A DNA stretch of 64,000 bases, from the NCBI RefSeq assembly GCF_009363715.1, contig NZ_CP045404.1:2386001-2450000 (forward strand), given 5' to 3'. Below are positions 17,556-26,962 of this stretch, piece by piece. Made by a program: the position numbers and the translations under genes. Each line of letters opens with the position of its first letter. The stretch's first letter is position 1. The DNA is from Roseovarius sp. THAF9. GTDB taxonomy: Bacteria > Pseudomonadota > Alphaproteobacteria > Rhodobacterales > Rhodobacteraceae. Under the pieces are notes generated by a model. That model was not told where the DNA came from. It saw only the letters and a program-made list of their open reading frames with translations, and did no database searches.

Positions 17556-18443
17556 ATGAAGGAGGAGAAGACCACACCGCTGCGCGAGCGGATGATCGAG
17601 GACATGCGCATTCGTGGAATGTCACCGAAGACCCAGCAAGGCCATATCAGGGCGGTCCGGTACTTTGCAGAGTTCATCGGGCGCTCACCGGACACCGCGA
17701 CGCCGGACGAGCTTCGCGCGTATCAGCTCCATATGACAGATACTGGCGTCTCGACTGGGGTGTTCAACGCGAGGATCGTATCGCTGCGGTTCTTCTTCGG
17801 CATGACCTGCGGGCGTGAAGAGATGAAGCGGTACATGCAGTTCCGGCGCAAGGCGAAGAAGCTGCCGGTTGTCTTGAGCGTCGAGGAGGTTGGCGACCTA
17901 TTGGCGGCGGTTCCGGGGCCGGGGCTGAAGTATCGCGCGGCCTTGGGGATCAGCTATGGCGCTGGCTTGCGCGCATCCGAGGTCTGCAATCTCAAGGTCT
18001 CGGATATCGACAGCGACCGGATGCTGATCCATGTCGACGAGGGCAAGAATGACAAGGATCGCAAAGCGATGCTGTCTCCCGCCCTACTTGACTTGCTCCG
18101 CGATTACTGGCGGGAAGCTCGGCCAGAGGGATGGCTGTTTCCGGGCAAGCCAAAGATCATGGCTCTGTCGCCGCGCCAACTGAACCGTGCGTTCACGTCC
18201 GCCAAGCACATGGCTGGGATCAACAAGCCGGCGACGCTGCATACCTTACGGCATAGCTTTGCTACGCATCTGCTCGAGGCGGGAACGGATGTCCGGGTGA
18301 TCCAGGTGCTTTTGGGACATTCCAAGCTCAGCACGACGGCGCGCTACACGCATGTCGCGACCAAGACCATTCGCGGCACGGTCAGCCCCTACGAGATGCT
18401 GGAAAAGCTCCAGGATCATACCGTCAGGCGGGGACTTGAGTAG
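17556..18443 (+). CDS. Tyrosine recombinase associated with IS91
   Basis: The 295-residue integrase-like protein has a SAM-like N-terminal domain (about 10-95) and a catalytic domain. Arg is in GAGLRASEVCNL near residue 137, His and Arg in LHTLRHSFATHLLEAG near 230-233, His in LLGHSKLSTTARYTHV near 256, and the Tyr nucleophile in the same segment near 265. AGGAGGATCTC precedes the ATG. This type is routinely found just before IS91-family transposases and probably assists transposition. It differs from the island integrase in length and sequence. Confidence 0.88.
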   Translation: MKEEKTTPLRERMIEDMRIRGMSPKTQQGHIRAVRYFAEFIGRSPDTATPDELRAYQLHMTDTGVSTGVFNARIVSLRFFFGMTCGREEMKRYMQFRRKAKKLPVVLSVEEVGDLLAAVPGPGLKYRAALGISYGAGLRASEVCNLKVSDIDSDRMLIHVDEGKNDKDRKAMLSPALLDLLRDYWREARPEGWLFPGKPKIMALSPRQLNRAFTSAKHMAGINKPATLHTLRHSFATHLLEAGTDVRVIQVLLGHSKLSTTARYTHVATKTIRGTVSPYEMLEKLQDHTVRRGLE

Positions 18444-18455
18444 CGGCCCCGGCGG

Positions 18456-19646
18456 TTGCCGCGCCCGCGGTTAGAGATCGCTGATATCTTCCGGAGCTAT
18501 GGTCCCGCATATAGAAGGGCTAATGCAGGTCACATCAGTCTCGGCCAACTCAAGGTGATGTCGGCGATTGAAGCCTGCCGAACAGAAGCTCTCGGCGGGC
18601 ATGTGGCAGGTTGCGCAAAATGCGGCCACCATCACATCGCGTATAACAGCTGCAAGAACCGGCATTGTCCCAAGTGCCAGGGCCCCGCCGCGCGGGACTG
18701 GATGGAAGCGCGCGCTGAAGATTTGCTGCCGGTCGAGTACTTCCACGTCGTCTTCACGTTGCCCGCAGAGATCGCCCGCATCGCGTACTGGAACCCAAAG
18801 GCGGTCTACAGCCTGTTGTTCCGCGCGTCGGCAGAAACGGTGATGACAATTGCCTCTGATCCCGAGCGCCTTGGGGCGAAGGTCGGCATGACCAGCGTTC
18901 TTCACACCTGGGGCTCTGCACTGACGCACCATCCGCACATCCACATGATTGTCCCAGGCGGTGGCTTGTCACCGGACGGTGCCAGATGGGTGGCCTGCAC
19001 GCCAGGGTTCTTCCTGCATGTGCGCGTTTTGGCGCGCCTGTTCCTGGATGGCATTCTCGAGTTGCACCGCGCTGGCCAACTCACTTTCTTCTTTGGCGAT
19101 CTCGCCTACCTGGCGCAAGCGGATGCCTTCGCGAAGTGGCTTGCCCCGCTCCGCAAAACCGACTGGGTGGTCTATGCCAAACCTCCGTTCGGCGGGCCTG
19201 AGGCTGTGCTGGCCTACCTGAGCCGTTACACCCACCGGGTCGCGATCTCGAACCATCGACTGGTCAGTGCGGATGCCGATACCGTCGCGTTCCGCTGGAA
19301 GGACTATCGTATCAAACGTGGTGACCGTCAAAAGGTCATGCGTTTGGCAACGCCCGAGTTCATCCGCCGCTTCCTGATGCATGTTCTCCCGGACGGGTTC
19401 CATCGCATCCGGCACTACGGCCTGTTGGCCAGTGCGGCGCGCAAAACAAACATCACCAAAATCCGAGCCATACTGGGCGTCCAACTCGCCGAACAAACCT
19501 CTGAACCTGAGCCAGATCCCGATATCATCCCTCTTACTTTGCGCGAGCCATGCCCCTGCTGCGGCGGCGACATGCGCATCATCGAGATCTTCCGGCACGG
19601 TCAGATACCACAGTCACGCGCGCCACCACGGGAGCAAGCCGCATGA
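18456..19646 (+). CDS. IS91-family (HUH, rolling-circle) transposase
   Basis: The 396-residue transposase shows an N-terminal zinc finger, CAKCGHHHIAYNSCKNRHCP, near residues 53-72, and the HUH metal site in THHPHIHMIVPGGG near 153-166. The candidate catalytic Tyr is in AYLSRYTHRVAISN near 250. A C-terminal cysteine cluster (CPCCGG) follows. The likely start is TTG at 18456, giving MPRPRLEIADIFRSYGPAYRR, the normal beginning of the family. The frame is intact, so the element may be active. Confidence 0.9.
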   Translation: MPRPRLEIADIFRSYGPAYRRANAGHISLGQLKVMSAIEACRTEALGGHVAGCAKCGHHHIAYNSCKNRHCPKCQGPAARDWMEARAEDLLPVEYFHVVFTLPAEIARIAYWNPKAVYSLLFRASAETVMTIASDPERLGAKVGMTSVLHTWGSALTHHPHIHMIVPGGGLSPDGARWVACTPGFFLHVRVLARLFLDGILELHRAGQLTFFFGDLAYLAQADAFAKWLAPLRKTDWVVYAKPPFGGPEAVLAYLSRYTHRVAISNHRLVSADADTVAFRWKDYRIKRGDRQKVMRLATPEFIRRFLMHVLPDGFHRIRHYGLLASAARKTNITKIRAILGVQLAEQTSEPEPDPDIIPLTLREPCPCCGGDMRIIEIFRHGQIPQSRAPPREQAA

Positions 19647-20213
19647 TCAACTGCGTTAACACTCACTTCGATACGCTCCGACCGTCTTCGGCTGATCGGT
19701 CCAAATCGCTTGCAGTCATCATCCAAATTGATGGTCTTAATTGCATCGTCAGCGCTCGATCTATGGAATGCTCACGATCCAGGTGCCGAAAAATGACTGC
19801 GGCAAGCGCTTCAAACACAGTCGACCGCCCACTCGTGGCTAAGTCAGCCTCATCCGCCAGCACTCTTTCCCCATAAACCACAACCAGCCCCCGCGGCTTC
19901 CTCCTTCCGAGGTTTGTCAACGCGGGCCGCACGCCTCGCGGAAAGGAAATGTTGCGCCCCGGCCCGCATCGAAAAACCTTCAGGGAATCGGAAGTTCGCT
20001 GTGGATACCAGATAGACAAGTTTAACCGCCGAAAGCTGACATTCACAAAGGAACTTCGCTCCAAATGATTTGTGAGCGTAAAACTTTGCGCCGTTTGTTG
20101 TCGCCCCAATAAGTTTGGGATGCGATTTTGACGTTTTTCGTTTCCTGTGGGCACACTTCACTGCACCGTCGTCGCGATAGCAATTGAAGGTGTCACGCTG
20201 TAAGCATGAACAT
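19647..20213. other. Non-coding DNA after IS91, before the LysR gene
   Basis: No gene could be supported in this 567-bp stretch. The first part (to about 19900) probably contains the 3' end of the IS91 element. The last part is the AT-richer promoter region of the LysR gene. Open frames here are short and lack ribosome sites. Confidence 0.45.
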
Positions 20214-21200
20214 ATGCGCGATATCAACCTCAAAGCGACCGAATATTTCGAAGCTGTTGCCCGCCTTGGGACCGTCACCAAGGCGGCGCAGGAGCTCGGC
20301 GTGTCGCCCTCGGCTGTGAGCCAGCAGATCGGCGCGCTCGAAGCGCAGTTCGGCGTGAAGCTTTTCCGACGTGAGAAGCGGCGTCTGATCCTGACCCTTG
20401 ATGGCGACCGTCTCTTCCAAACGACCACGCAGGCTTTCGGCGCGCTACGTAACGCACGCAGCGCCATCGGTCGGCAACGCGACATGCGCAGCCTCACGAT
20501 CCGGGTCAGCCCCAGTTTCGGGGTGCGCTGGCTTGGGCCGCGCATCGCCGATTTCGCCAATCGAAACACGGATTGGAACATCCGGATCGACGCCACCCCC
20601 GATTTCACCGCCTTCGAGACCGAGGCGGTGGACCTTGACTTGCGCTATGGCATCGGAAGCTGGGCGGGATTGACCGTCGAGCCGGTGATGAACGATCTCG
20701 CGCTGCCGATGTGCAGCCCCGACTATCTCGATCGGCTGAGCGGGACCGGTCACGAATTGCCCACGCGCTTGCGCGAGGCGCGACTGATCGACAGCGTCAA
20801 AACGCTTTATCGCTGGGATTTCTGGCTGGCGGCTATGCGCACCGAAGTGCCGGACGTGGTCTATCCCTTCCGCTTCGATCGCTCGTCCATGTCGATCGAG
20901 ATGGCCAAGCAGGGCGGCGGGGTGGCACTGGATAGCGCCGTCCTCTGCGCGGGCGAGCTGGAGCGTGGCGAGCTCGTGCCCTTCGCGGCGTCCTGCCCGG
21001 TGATCGACTTTCCGGCCTACTGGGTGGTCTGCCCGCCCCGACATCTCAATCGTCGGATCGTCAACCGCTTCGCCCATTGGCTGACCGACGAGGCCCGCGC
21101 CCATGAGGTGCGCACACGCCGGATCCTCGAAGGCCTCGGATGCACCTTCCAGGTGGCGGAGCTGTCGGAAATGGCCGAGGTTCACCCCACGGCGCTCTGA
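20214..21200 (+). CDS. LysR-family regulator (GcvA-like) of the transketolase/TRAP module
   Basis: The 328-residue regulator has an N-terminal winged helix (residues 5-62, with AVARLGTVTKAAQELGVSPS and FGVKLFRREKRRLILT). A periplasmic-binding-protein-like effector domain follows (about 85-290). The sequence is closest in style to GcvA. I chose ATG 20214; a TTG 30 bp upstream is in frame. It is convergent with the TRAP-SDR-transketolase operon, ending 8 bp from it, and is the only regulator nearby, so it probably controls that module through the site at 26832. The inducer is unknown. Confidence 0.85.
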   Translation: MRDINLKATEYFEAVARLGTVTKAAQELGVSPSAVSQQIGALEAQFGVKLFRREKRRLILTLDGDRLFQTTTQAFGALRNARSAIGRQRDMRSLTIRVSPSFGVRWLGPRIADFANRNTDWNIRIDATPDFTAFETEAVDLDLRYGIGSWAGLTVEPVMNDLALPMCSPDYLDRLSGTGHELPTRLREARLIDSVKTLYRWDFWLAAMRTEVPDVVYPFRFDRSSMSIEMAKQGGGVALDSAVLCAGELERGELVPFAASCPVIDFPAYWVVCPPRHLNRRIVNRFAHWLTDEARAHEVRTRRILEGLGCTFQVAELSEMAEVHPTAL

Positions 21201-21207
21201 GTGCGCT

Positions 21208-22464
21208 TTAATATATGGTCAGTGCGGGAATAAAGGAGATCGCCATCAGCACCGCCAACGCCACGAGGTAGAAGGGCACCAGCGCCTTTACCACCTCGCC
21301 GATCCCGACCCGGGCAATGGCTGACGATATGAAAAGCGTCGTGCCCACGGGCGGCGTATAAAGCCCGATCGAGAGGTTGACGACCATCATCAGCCCCAGC
21401 TGCACTGGGTCGAGCCCGATTGCCTGCCCGATGGTGACAAAGAGTGGCCCGAGGAGCAGCACCGCCGCCGGAAGATCGAGAAAAGCTCCGACGACAAGCA
21501 TCACGAGGTTGAGCGCCAGGATTACCATCCACGGCTCGCGGATTGTCTCTGCCACCCAAACAGCAAGGTCCTGCGGCACGCGCTCGGCGGTCAGCACCCA
21601 CTGGATGGTTGACGAGGCCATGATTATGATCATCACAGCGCCGGTCATCATCGCTGTGTTGGTCAGCGCATCCCATATGCCCTTCCAGCTCAGGTCGCGA
21701 TAGACCAGACCGCTGACGGCAAAGGCATAGCCCACAGCCATGACGCTCACCTCGGTCGGCGTGGCCACGCCGAAGCGCAGCGTGCCGATGACGAATACCG
21801 GCATTAAAAGCGCGGGTATCGCGGCGAAGATCTGGCTCTTGAACGCCTTGAACCCACCTTCGAGCGGCGAACGCGGCAGGTCCTTGCGTTTTGCCACCAG
21901 CCACACGGTCAGGAACATGCCGATGCCAAGCATAAGACCCGGCAGAATTCCCGCGATGAAGAGATCTACAATCGAGGTGTTCGAGACGAGCCCGTAAAGG
22001 ATAAGCGGGATCGACGGCGGAATAAGGACCGAAACCGTCGAGGAAGCCGAGTTGACCGCCGCCGCGAAGCCGCCCGGAAAGCCCTGCTGCTTTTGCACCG
22101 GGATGAGCGCATTACCCAGCGCCGAGGCATCCGCCACGGCAGACCCCGACACGCCGCCGAACATGACAGAGCCGATGATCGAAACCTGGCCCAGTCCGCC
22201 TTTGAAATGCCCGACAAGAAGCCGCGCGATATTGACCAGGTAGACACCGAACCGGCCCGACATCATCAGGTTGCCCGCAAGGATGAAGAACGGAATCGCC
22301 AGCATCGGAAAGCTCTGCGTCGGCGTATAGAGCCGCTGTGCGATCACCGCCATCGGCTTGCCATCAAGCCAGAGAGCCGCGGCCACACCGCCCAGCATCG
22401 CATGCGCCACAGGCACCGAGATGGCGAGGCAGATCATGAAGACCCAGATCATCGTTGCGGACAT
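21208..22464 (-). CDS. dctM: TRAP transporter large permease
   Basis: The 418-residue protein with about twelve hydrophobic segments belongs to the DctM family. It uses the sodium or proton gradient to drive substrate uptake. Typical segments are FPMLAIPFFILAGNLM, MFGGVSGSAVADASALG and IPPSIPLILYG. It is the last gene of the operon that starts at 26773, 12 bp after dctQ, and converges on the LysR gene. The substrate is set by DctP at 23052. Confidence 0.92.
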   Translation of the reverse strand: MSATMIWVFMICLAISVPVAHAMLGGVAAALWLDGKPMAVIAQRLYTPTQSFPMLAIPFFILAGNLMMSGRFGVYLVNIARLLVGHFKGGLGQVSIIGSVMFGGVSGSAVADASALGNALIPVQKQQGFPGGFAAAVNSASSTVSVLIPPSIPLILYGLVSNTSIVDLFIAGILPGLMLGIGMFLTVWLVAKRKDLPRSPLEGGFKAFKSQIFAAIPALLMPVFVIGTLRFGVATPTEVSVMAVGYAFAVSGLVYRDLSWKGIWDALTNTAMMTGAVMIIIMASSTIQWVLTAERVPQDLAVWVAETIREPWMVILALNLVMLVVGAFLDLPAAVLLLGPLFVTIGQAIGLDPVQLGLMMVVNLSIGLYTPPVGTTLFISSAIARVGIGEVVKALVPFYLVALAVLMAISFIPALTIY

Positions 22465-22476
22465 GACATGCGCTCC

Positions 22477-23052
22477 TCAGCTCAGGCTCTTGTTGGCCGG
22501 GTCGTCCTGCCTTGGCGCGCCTTCGATCAACAGCTGAGCGGCGTGCAACACGCCGATTACGCTCATCGCGCCGAATGCATAGACCAGGCTGGAGTAGCCC
22601 CAGATCTGCTTGATGCCCAAGGTGGACAATCGCTGGAACTGCGAGGCTTTGAGAATGGGTTGGCTGGACCACAGGACACTGACCGAAATGACGACGACCA
22701 GCACGTTGACCAGCAAAAGCAGCGCCAGTCGACTCCGCTGGTTCAGCATGTTGGGCAGTAGCGCGATCGCGATATTGCGCCCTTGCGCGGCGGCGATCAC
22801 GATGCCGCCCGCTACCAGCCACGGTAGCAGGACGGCGTGGATTTCATAGGCCCAGGGGATGCCCGATCCGAAAGCATAGCGCAGCACGACATTCGTGAAG
22901 AGCGCGAAGAACATCACGGCCAGCGTGGCAACCGCGATGATCTTGCCGCTCCATTCGAAGGCCGAGACCACACCCAGCACGGCGCGCGGGAAAGGGCGTG
23001 CACGCCCTTTCCCGACTTCGTGCGAAGGCTTCTTGGAGCCCCCCGTGCTCAT
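22477..23052 (-). CDS. dctQ: TRAP transporter small permease
   Basis: The 191-residue DctQ family protein has four membrane segments (about 35-60, 70-90, 108-130 and 152-172) and a hydrophilic, basic N-terminus. It pairs with DctM. Its ATG overlaps the dctP stop by one base (TAATG), so the two are translationally coupled. Confidence 0.88.
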   Translation of the reverse strand: MSTGGSKKPSHEVGKGRARPFPRAVLGVVSAFEWSGKIIAVATLAVMFFALFTNVVLRYAFGSGIPWAYEIHAVLLPWLVAGGIVIAAAQGRNIAIALLPNMLNQRSRLALLLLVNVLVVVISVSVLWSSQPILKASQFQRLSTLGIKQIWGYSSLVYAFGAMSVIGVLHAAQLLIEGAPRQDDPANKSLS

Positions 23053-24017
23053 TACTGACCCGCTGCTTCTTTCAGAGCCGCGACGAGTTCAGGGAAGTCG
23101 GCAGCGTACTTGTCGTAGACAGATGCCGTCGCTTCGATGTAGGCATCGCGGTTCGCGTCGGCGAATGTCGCGCCTTCCTCTTCCATTTTGGGCTTGAGGG
23201 TCTGGTCGCCCTCTTGCGACATTTCCCGCTGCAGTTCGCCCGCCTCGGCAGTGGCCTCGATCGCGCAGGTTTGGGTCTCTTCATCAAGGCCTGACCACCA
23301 GGCAAGGCCGGCGACGACCGGGGTCGACTCGTATTTGTGGCCGGTCATGGTCACGTAGGGGGTGATCTCGTGCAGCTTGGCCGAGTAGATGTTTGTCAGC
23401 GGGTTTTCCTGCCCGTCAAACACGCCCGACTGAAGTGCCGTCGGCAGTTCCGACCATGCCAGCGGCGCGGGTGCGGCGCCGAGCGCCTCGAAGATGTCGA
23501 CGGTCATCTGGTCCGGAGGCGTGCGGATTTTCATGCCGGCAAGGTCCGAAGGCTCCGACACGTTCTTGGAAACATGGGTGATGTTGCGAATGCCATTGTC
23601 CCAGAAGCCAAGGATCTTGAGGCCCGAGTCCTGTGCGCGGGCGTCCAGCATTTCGCCCACTTCGCCATCAAGCACCTTCCAAGCTGCGGGCAGATCCTCG
23701 AAGAGGAACGGCAGGCCCAGAAGACCGATTTCCGGCACGATCTGGCTCATGGCACCTTGGCTGTTGGCCGAGATCTGTATGACGCCAGCCGTGGCCGAGG
23801 TCAGCATCTCAACGTCATTGCCCATCATCGCCGAGGGTGCCACGTTGACCGAATGGTTGCCGCCGGTGCATTCGGCGAACACTTCGGCCCATTTCTCGGC
23901 GGCGACGTAACGCGGATTACCCGGGTTCGCGCCGTGGGCGAAGATCACTTCTTCCGCCTGCGCGGTTGTGGCGATAGCTGTGGTTGCGGCCAGAATGGCC
24001 AGGAGCTTGGTCTTCAT
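23052..24017 (-). CDS. dctP: TRAP transporter substrate-binding protein
   Basis: The 321-residue periplasmic receptor has a Sec signal (MKTKLLAILAATTAIATTAQA). The family core near residues 165-205 includes GMKIRTPPDQM, whose Arg normally binds the substrate carboxylate, and ELPTALQSGVFDGQENPLTNI. That points to an organic or sugar acid as ligand. The gene follows the SDR gene by 63 bp and begins the dctPQM part of the operon. A good AGGAATCACC ribosome site precedes the ATG. Confidence 0.9.
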   Translation of the reverse strand: MKTKLLAILAATTAIATTAQAEEVIFAHGANPGNPRYVAAEKWAEVFAECTGGNHSVNVAPSAMMGNDVEMLTSATAGVIQISANSQGAMSQIVPEIGLLGLPFLFEDLPAAWKVLDGEVGEMLDARAQDSGLKILGFWDNGIRNITHVSKNVSEPSDLAGMKIRTPPDQMTVDIFEALGAAPAPLAWSELPTALQSGVFDGQENPLTNIYSAKLHEITPYVTMTGHKYESTPVVAGLAWWSGLDEETQTCAIEATAEAGELQREMSQEGDQTLKPKMEEEGATFADANRDAYIEATASVYDKYAADFPELVAALKEAAGQ

Positions 24018-24080
24018 GGTGATTCCTCCCTTTTCGAAGACTGCAGAAAGTGCCCCCGCTCCTCAACGGGGAGTGGTGGA

Positions 24081-24836
24081 TCAGTGAATGAGCGATCCCC
24101 CATTCACATCGACTTCGGTACCGGTGCAGTAGGCCGACAGCTCGGACGCCAGGAACAGCGCGCAGCCCGCCACGTCCGACGCCTCGCCGGCGCGGCCCAT
24201 GGGGATGCCGTCGAGCACCATCTGGCGCATCTCGGGCGTCAGCTTGCCAGCGGTGATGTCGGTTGCGATGAAGCCCGGGCAGATCGCGTTCGCGCGCACG
24301 TTGTCGGGCGCCAGTTCGCGTGCCATCGCCTTGGTCAGACCCAGAACGCCCGCCTTGGCCGCCGAGTAGTGCGGGCCGCCAAAGATGCCGCCACCACGCT
24401 GAGCGGAGACGGAAGACATATTGACGATCGAGCCCGCTTTCTGTGCCCGCATGGTCGGGATGACGGCCTGGCTCATGTAGAGCGTGCCGCGCAGGTTCAC
24501 GTCCGTCACGGCGTCGTAGTTGTCCGGGCCGATCTCCATCAGCTTGAGCGGCTGGGTGATCCCGGCGTTGTTCACAAGGATGTCGATCCGCCCGAAGGCT
24601 TCCAGCGTGGCCTGCGCCACGGCTTTGCAGGCCTCAGGATCGACCACGTTTCCGGCAACACCGATATGGCCCTTACCCGGCACGTCGCTCGCCGCGGCCT
24701 TGGCCTGCGCCTCGTCCAGGTCCATCACCACAACCGTTGCGCCATGCTCGGCAAAGAGCTGCGCCGTGGCCTTGCCCAGGCCGCGCGGGCTCGCCGCGCC
24801 GGTGATGATCGCAATTTTTCCGTCCAAAAGGCCCAT
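24081..24836 (-). CDS. Short-chain dehydrogenase (SDR), substrate unknown
   Basis: The 251-residue classical SDR has a cofactor-binding TGAASPRGLG near residue 11-20. NNAGITQP is near 88-95, SSVSAQRGGG holds the catalytic Ser near 139, and HYSAAKAGVLG holds the Tyr and Lys near 155-159. Asp at the end of beta-2 (VVVMDLDEAQ) suggests NAD rather than NADP. Lying between the split transketolase and the TRAP genes, it probably oxidises a hydroxy acid or polyol to the ketose substrate of the transketolase. This is inference from order. Confidence 0.85.
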   Translation of the reverse strand: MGLLDGKIAIITGAASPRGLGKATAQLFAEHGATVVVMDLDEAQAKAAASDVPGKGHIGVAGNVVDPEACKAVAQATLEAFGRIDILVNNAGITQPLKLMEIGPDNYDAVTDVNLRGTLYMSQAVIPTMRAQKAGSIVNMSSVSAQRGGGIFGGPHYSAAKAGVLGLTKAMARELAPDNVRANAICPGFIATDITAGKLTPEMRQMVLDGIPMGRAGEASDVAGCALFLASELSAYCTGTEVDVNGGSLIH

Positions 24837-24890
24837 AGCCCCTGTCTCCTCCGAAGTGTTGTCTTTTGCCCGCCGCGGCGGGGCGACCGG

Positions 24891-25922
24891 TTAAAGCCAG
24901 CCCTTGATCTGGTTGGCCACGGCCTCCACCGACAGCCCGTACATGTCGTGCAGCGTCGGCAGCGCACCGGCCTCCAGAAACTCATCCGGCAGGCCGATCA
25001 TGCGGAAGCTCGGCGTCACGCCAGCGGTCAGCAGAGTGCGCGCCACGGCTTCGCCCAGACCGCCATTGACCGTGTGGTTCTCGGCACTGACCACCAGGCG
25101 CCCTCCACGCGCGGCCTCGGCCACGATGGTGTCGACATCGAGCGGCTTGATCGTCGGCACGTGCAGCACGCCCACATCGACATTGTCGGCGGCCAGCTTC
25201 TCGGCCGCATCCAGCGCGCGCATGGTCATGATGCCCGTGGATACAACCAGCACGTCGCGACCCTCGCGGATCATCTGCGCCTTTCCCAGTTCGAACTTGT
25301 AGTCCGGCTTGTGCCGGGTCAGCACCGACGGCACCTTGCCGCGCAAGAGGCGCGCATAGACCGGCCCGTCATGCGCTACCATCGCGGGCACCATCCCGGC
25401 CACGTCGTCGGCATCGCAGGGGTCGATCAGCACCATGTTGGGCAGGCCCCGGAAAATCGCCAGGTCCTCGGTCGCCTGATGGCTCGGGCCATAGCCCGTG
25501 GTCAGTCCCGGAAGCGCGCAGGCGATCTTGACCGGCAGGTTTTCCTCGGCAATCGCCATCGCGATAAAGTCATAGGCCCGGCGCGAGGCGAAGACGGCAT
25601 AGGTGGTGGCGAAGGGAATGAACCCCTCGCGCGCCAGACCGGCAGCAGCGGAAAAGAGCACCTGCTCGGCCATGCCCATCTGGTAGAACCGCTCGGGCAT
25701 CGCGTTGGCAAAGATGTGTAGGTCGGTGTATTTCGACAGATCCGCCGAAAGACCGACGATGCGCTCGTCGCGCTTGGCCAGATCGACCAGCGCATGACCG
25801 AAGGGCGCAGGCGTGGTGTCGTAGCCTTCGGCTGCCAACGACGCGATCATCGCGGTGGTCGCGACCTTTGTGTCCGGGACCTTGCGGGGCTCGTATTTGC
25901 GGGCCATGGAGGCGAGCGTCAT
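24891..25922 (-). CDS. Split transketolase, C-terminal (Pyr plus C-domain) subunit
   Basis: The 343-residue subunit carries the pyrimidine-binding and C-terminal domains of a transketolase. The activating Glu for thiamine diphosphate is in YQMGMAEQVLFSAAAGLARE near residue 84. GYGPSHQATEDLAIFRGLPN near 150 and IDPCDADD near 178 are family hallmarks. ATG 25922 overlaps the stop of the N-subunit (ATGA), as in other two-subunit transketolases. Such split enzymes often serve dedicated sugar pathways (for example apiose or sulfoquinovose catabolism) rather than the pentose phosphate cycle; the substrate here is unknown. Confidence 0.88.
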   Translation of the reverse strand: MTLASMARKYEPRKVPDTKVATTAMIASLAAEGYDTTPAPFGHALVDLAKRDERIVGLSADLSKYTDLHIFANAMPERFYQMGMAEQVLFSAAAGLAREGFIPFATTYAVFASRRAYDFIAMAIAEENLPVKIACALPGLTTGYGPSHQATEDLAIFRGLPNMVLIDPCDADDVAGMVPAMVAHDGPVYARLLRGKVPSVLTRHKPDYKFELGKAQMIREGRDVLVVSTGIMTMRALDAAEKLAADNVDVGVLHVPTIKPLDVDTIVAEAARGGRLVVSAENHTVNGGLGEAVARTLLTAGVTPSFRMIGLPDEFLEAGALPTLHDMYGLSVEAVANQIKGWL

Positions 25923-26773
25923 TGCGGCTTTCCTTCTTCCAGAACGGTGAGCGCTTTGGACCATTCATCGGCCTCGACCCGAACGAAGTGGTTGCTTTCG
26001 CGGGCTTCCAGGAAATTGACGCCCTTGCACATGGTGGTGTTGCAGATGATGACGCGCGGCTTGGGCTGCTTGAGTTCGCGCGCGGTGTCGAACGCCGCGA
26101 CCAGCGCATCGAGGTCGTTGCCGTCCACCTCCTGCGCGTGCCAGCCGAACGCCTCCCACTTGGGGGCCTCGTCGCCCACGGCCAGCGCGTCGCGGGTGTG
26201 CCCATCGGCCTGTTGGTTGTTGAAGTCGACGATGCAGATGAGGTTGTCGAGCCCCCATTGCGTAGCCGACATCACCGCTTCCCAGGTCGATCCCTCGCCC
26301 AGTTCGCCATCCGACATCAGGTTATAGACGAAGGCCGGGTTCTTCTTGCGCTTGAGACCCAGCGCCATGCCCACGGCGATGCCCAGCCCGTGGCCGAGCG
26401 AGCCGCCCGTAATCTCCATCCCCGGCGTGTAGGACGCCATGCCTGACATCGGCATGCGCGAATCGTCCATACCATAGGTCTCCAGCTCGTTCTCGGGCAG
26501 GACCCCGGCCTCCATCAACGCGGCATAGAGCGCAATGGCGTAGTGGCCAATCGACAGCAGGAAACGGTCGCGGCCTTCCCATTCGGGGTCTTCGGGACGG
26601 TATTCAAGCGCGTGAAAATACGAGGTCGCCAGCACGTCGGCGATGCCTAGAGCCTGGCCGATATAGCCCTGACCCTGCACTTCTCCCATCAGGAGCGACT
26701 TGCGGCGGATGTTCCAGGCCCGCAACTCCAACGACATGTTGGAAAGCGCAGTGGCGCGTGGTTGTGCAGTCAT
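25919..26773 (-). CDS. Split transketolase, N-terminal (thiamine-PP-binding) subunit
   Basis: The 284-residue subunit is the thiamine-diphosphate domain. GMEITGGSLGHGLGIAVGMA is near residues 113-132, and the Mg/TPP motif runs from SDGELGEGSTWEA to a downstream Asn in VDFNNQQADG near 150-187. ATG 26773 is preceded by GGGAGGACATC, which sets the start. It is the first gene of the operon that continues through the C-subunit, SDR and dctPQM. It is divergent from the aminotransferase gene across a 189-bp regulatory gap. Confidence 0.9.
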   Translation of the reverse strand: MTAQPRATALSNMSLELRAWNIRRKSLLMGEVQGQGYIGQALGIADVLATSYFHALEYRPEDPEWEGRDRFLLSIGHYAIALYAALMEAGVLPENELETYGMDDSRMPMSGMASYTPGMEITGGSLGHGLGIAVGMALGLKRKKNPAFVYNLMSDGELGEGSTWEAVMSATQWGLDNLICIVDFNNQQADGHTRDALAVGDEAPKWEAFGWHAQEVDGNDLDALVAAFDTARELKQPKPRVIICNTTMCKGVNFLEARESNHFVRVEADEWSKALTVLEEGKPQ

Positions 26774-26831
26774 GATGTCCTCCCGGTCTGCTGACCCTCG
26801 GCAGGACCCTAACAGCGCGGAACCGCCATGG

Positions 26832-26850
26832 ATTGTACGAAAATTGCAAT
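26832..26850. promoter_or_regulatory. LysR-type operator candidate between divergent operons
   Basis: ATTG and CAAT are separated by 11 bp (ATTG-N11-CAAT), the T-N11-A pattern of LysR-type regulators. It lies in the gap between the split transketolase operon and the aminotransferase-transketolase operon, so one site could serve both. The linked LysR gene is at 20214. Confidence 0.5.
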
Positions 26851-26962
26851 ACCTTGTTAGCAAAACTTAACAACATCCCGTCGCGACCTGCGTTAGGACA
26901 GCAAAGACTCCGCACGCGCGCCTTTTCGCGCCCTTGGCGGTATCGCAACGGGAGGACACCCA

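Larger units (their letters stand above)
17540..19646 (+). mobile_element. IS91-family insertion with companion tyrosine recombinase (core)
   Basis: Two co-directional genes 12 bp apart, a tyrosine recombinase and an IS91-type HUH transposase, form the usual core of this IS91 subgroup. The outer ends (oriIS and terIS) were not located, since IS91 elements lack terminal inverted repeats. The DNA just beyond the transposase, to about 19900, probably still belongs to the element. Confidence 0.75.

Noticed and set aside
23337..25721. A 794-codon open frame on the plus strand
   Set aside because: It lies opposite dctP, the SDR and the transketolase C-subunit, which all show clear motifs. The frame is the antisense shadow expected of GC-rich genes and its product is Arg/His-rich.
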